IMG/VR virus record: IMGVR_UViG_3300017717_000113 | Span: 1-21,069 of that record | Direction: 5' to 3' (one strand) | DNA from: a virus | DNA: 21,069 nt | Shown here: positions 19,481-21,069 of the stretch, piece by piece | How the letters are laid out: every line of letters starts with the position of its first letter | How positions within the stretch are numbered: position 1 is the stretch's first letter | Translations under genes and position numbers: made by a program | Notes under the pieces: model-generated | Seen by the model: the letters and a program-made list of their open reading frames with translations, nothing else | What the model was told of the DNA's origin: nothing | Databases searched by the model: none

Positions 19481-21069
19481 ATGCCTTTAGGTAAATACGA
19501 AAAAAACATGTCCGAGTTTTTAGAGCGGGGACAATACATACCCATATACAGGTCTCATTATCTATATGATAAAGATGCTTATCTATTTGTACAAGATAAC
19601 AAATCACTAAAAGACTACACGGGTAAAAGGTATGTTGATAATATACTTATTGATATTGACCGTAAAGATGATAGTGACGATAGAGTATTAGAAAAAGCTA
19701 AACTTGCAGTAAACGAACTTAATTCAATGGGACTAAAAGATGGTAATTATAGTATCTTTTATAGTGGTACAGGTTACCATATATTAGTTTCTGCTGATTG
19801 TTTTGACTTTACACCAAGTGAACAGTTACCTTATATAGTAAAACAAACAATGACACAGCTATTTACTACAGTTAATATAGACCCTGCTGTGTATATGAGG
19901 ACTTCTATATATAGAGAACAAGCTACTAAAAATGCTAAATCAAACTTGTTTAAAACAAAACTATCGACACAAGGTTTTATGCAATTAACCTTTGATAAAA
20001 TAAGAAAACTCGCATCAAAACCTTCAGATATAGACTGGGAAGAAACTCTTTGGGGTGATGGCAGTTTAGAAGATAAAGTAAAGACTAGTGTAGAAACTGT
20101 TCGTTCTTTTAAAGCTGTACAAGAGCCTACAAAAGTTGCACCTTGTGTGCAACAAATGTTTGCTGAAGGCCCTAATGAAGGTAATAGAAACAATGTTATA
20201 TTGCGTATGGCTTCGCATTTTAGACGAAATGGTATACCCTCTGATGCTACAAAAGCATCCCTATTACACTGGAACAATAATCAACTTCGTGAAGAAATTG
20301 TATTAGAAAAAGTAGAAAGTGTATACAATAACGGGTATCAATATGGCTGTCAAGATGTTGAAATGAAAGCTAGATGTAAAACGCATTGTATACATTACAA
20401 AAAGAAAGACTATGACATAGAAGTTAAAGACTTTCAACAACTACAAAAGAGACTAGAAGAAAGAATGTCAACTGACTTTAGTGGAAAAACAATAGATTTA
20501 TCAAAAATATTTGGTCTACCAGATGTTGATTGTACAATCTATCCCGGTGAGTTAGTTACTATATTTGGGCCTACTGGCGCAGGTAAAACTACTGTTGCTC
20601 AAAACATTATCTTAGGGTATAATTCTGCTCAAGACAGAATAGACCAAGATTCACAACTAAATACTTTGTATTTAAGTTTAGAATTGAGTGATTGGTATAT
20701 GCATAAAAGACATATTCAAATAGTTGCTGATGTAGATAAACAACAAGTCGAAGGAGATGTTTCTAAAATAGCAGAAGACCATAAAGACTTACTAGACCAT
20801 GTTGTTATACAAACTGTTCAACCAACCTTAGATAGTATTCAAACAAAAATAAGAGAACTAGACCCTCAGGTTGTTGTAGTAGACTATATAGACTTAATAG
20901 ACCCGGGCCCTACAAAGCGTGGAGAGTACGAAGCTATTAGGTATATTAGTCACTCACTTAGTAATATGGCAGTTAATAACGACATTATTATTATACAGCT
21001 ATCACAAGTAGCTAGAGAATATAGTAAAAATGATGTCTTAGACCTTTACGCAGGTAAGGGTAGTGGTGC
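19481..21069 (+). CDS. Primase-helicase (AEP primase plus DnaB-like helicase), C-terminus beyond window
   Basis: At least 529 residues, open at the right edge. The primase half has archaeo-eukaryotic primase motifs: LIDIDRKDD (Asp58, Asp60), YSGTGYH (Ser95, His100) and VNIDPAV (Asp134). About residues 222-250 (CVQQMFAEGPNEGNRNNVIL) resemble the PriCT region. A possible zinc cluster has Cys290, Cys299 and Cys303. The helicase half has Walker A GPTGAGKTT (363-371), Walker B VVVVDYIDLID (464-474) and IIIIQLSQVARE. It would prime and unwind DNA for replication. The ATG at 19481 follows a G-rich tract; a longer start at 19427, overlapping the SSB-like stop, is possible but lacks a ribosome site and would run through the hairpin. 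Confidence 0.92.
   Translation, partial: MPLGKYEKNMSEFLERGQYIPIYRSHYLYDKDAYLFVQDNKSLKDYTGKRYVDNILIDIDRKDDSDDRVLEKAKLAVNELNSMGLKDGNYSIFYSGTGYHILVSADCFDFTPSEQLPYIVKQTMTQLFTTVNIDPAVYMRTSIYREQATKNAKSNLFKTKLSTQGFMQLTFDKIRKLASKPSDIDWEETLWGDGSLEDKVKTSVETVRSFKAVQEPTKVAPCVQQMFAEGPNEGNRNNVILRMASHFRRNGIPSDATKASLLHWNNNQLREEIVLEKVESVYNNGYQYGCQDVEMKARCKTHCIHYKKKDYDIEVKDFQQLQKRLEERMSTDFSGKTIDLSKIFGLPDVDCTIYPGELVTIFGPTGAGKTTVAQNIILGYNSAQDRIDQDSQLNTLYLSLELSDWYMHKRHIQIVADVDKQQVEGDVSKIAEDHKDLLDHVVIQTVQPTLDSIQTKIRELDPQVVVVDYIDLIDPGPTKRGEYEAIRYISHSLSNMAVNNDIIIIQLSQVAREYSKNDVLDLYAGKGSG

Noticed and set aside
19831-20277. Minus-strand frame of 148 codons
   Set aside because: It is antisense to the primase domain, which has clear motifs; no other support.
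1-21069. CRISPR array, integrase or attachment site
   Set aside because: No regularly spaced direct repeats and no integrase or transposase motifs were seen; nothing indicates lysogeny in this window.

Overview
The window is a piece of a tailed double-stranded DNA bacteriophage genome. It is AT-rich, tightly packed and split into two divergent arms. Positions 1-12053 on the minus strand hold packaging, head, structural and lysis genes. Positions 12511-21069 on the plus strand hold small early genes, a ubiquitin-like conjugation cassette and replication/recombination genes. A portal close in size to the P22 portal, a scaffold, a major capsid protein, adaptor-like genes and LamG-type proteins suggest a short-tailed (podovirus-like) phage. 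The style resembles uncultured marine phages, but no gene names the host and I did not identify it.

Late arm, read right to left: a signal-peptide protein (11820-12053), an 85-residue coiled-coil protein, a GH108 endolysin, a short MazG-like protein, a 33-residue membrane peptide, a probable small terminase, the large terminase, portal, scaffold, major capsid protein, a hairpin after the capsid gene, a Lys-rich 37-residue peptide, a protein with a peptidoglycan-binding-like segment, a structural protein carrying a LamG-like domain, two adaptor-like proteins, a small unknown protein and a LamG protein cut by the window edge. Many junctions are TAATG stop/start overlaps.

Centre: about 430 bases (12081-12510) have no convincing gene but contain several hairpins. 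Palindromic AGGTACCT motifs recur at 11707, 11786 and 12433. The early arm opens with a 101-residue unknown protein and a strong terminator. Two small proteins follow, then about 330 non-coding bases (13379-13712) containing four consecutive helices, two of them closing large multi-branched structures.

The main result is a four-part ubiquitin-like conjugation set at 14148-18008. In order it encodes a 77-residue beta-grasp (ThiS/MoaD/ubiquitin-like) protein, a 663-residue protein with an E2-type active-site signature (H134-P-H, with Cys144 exactly ten residues after the His), a JAB/JAMM peptidase with the full E / HxH / S / D signature, and an E1/ThiF adenylating enzyme. This is the order Ubl-E2-DUB-E1 of the bacterial Bil anti-phage systems, but here it sits inside a phage early operon. 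The last three genes overlap each other, and E1 overlaps a Sak4-like recombinase ATPase. An SSB-like protein and a primase-helicase follow; the primase-helicase runs off the window. A strong terminator separates the Ubl gene from its enzymes, so the modifier is probably made in excess. Targets are unknown; the phage's own replication proteins and host factors are the natural candidates.
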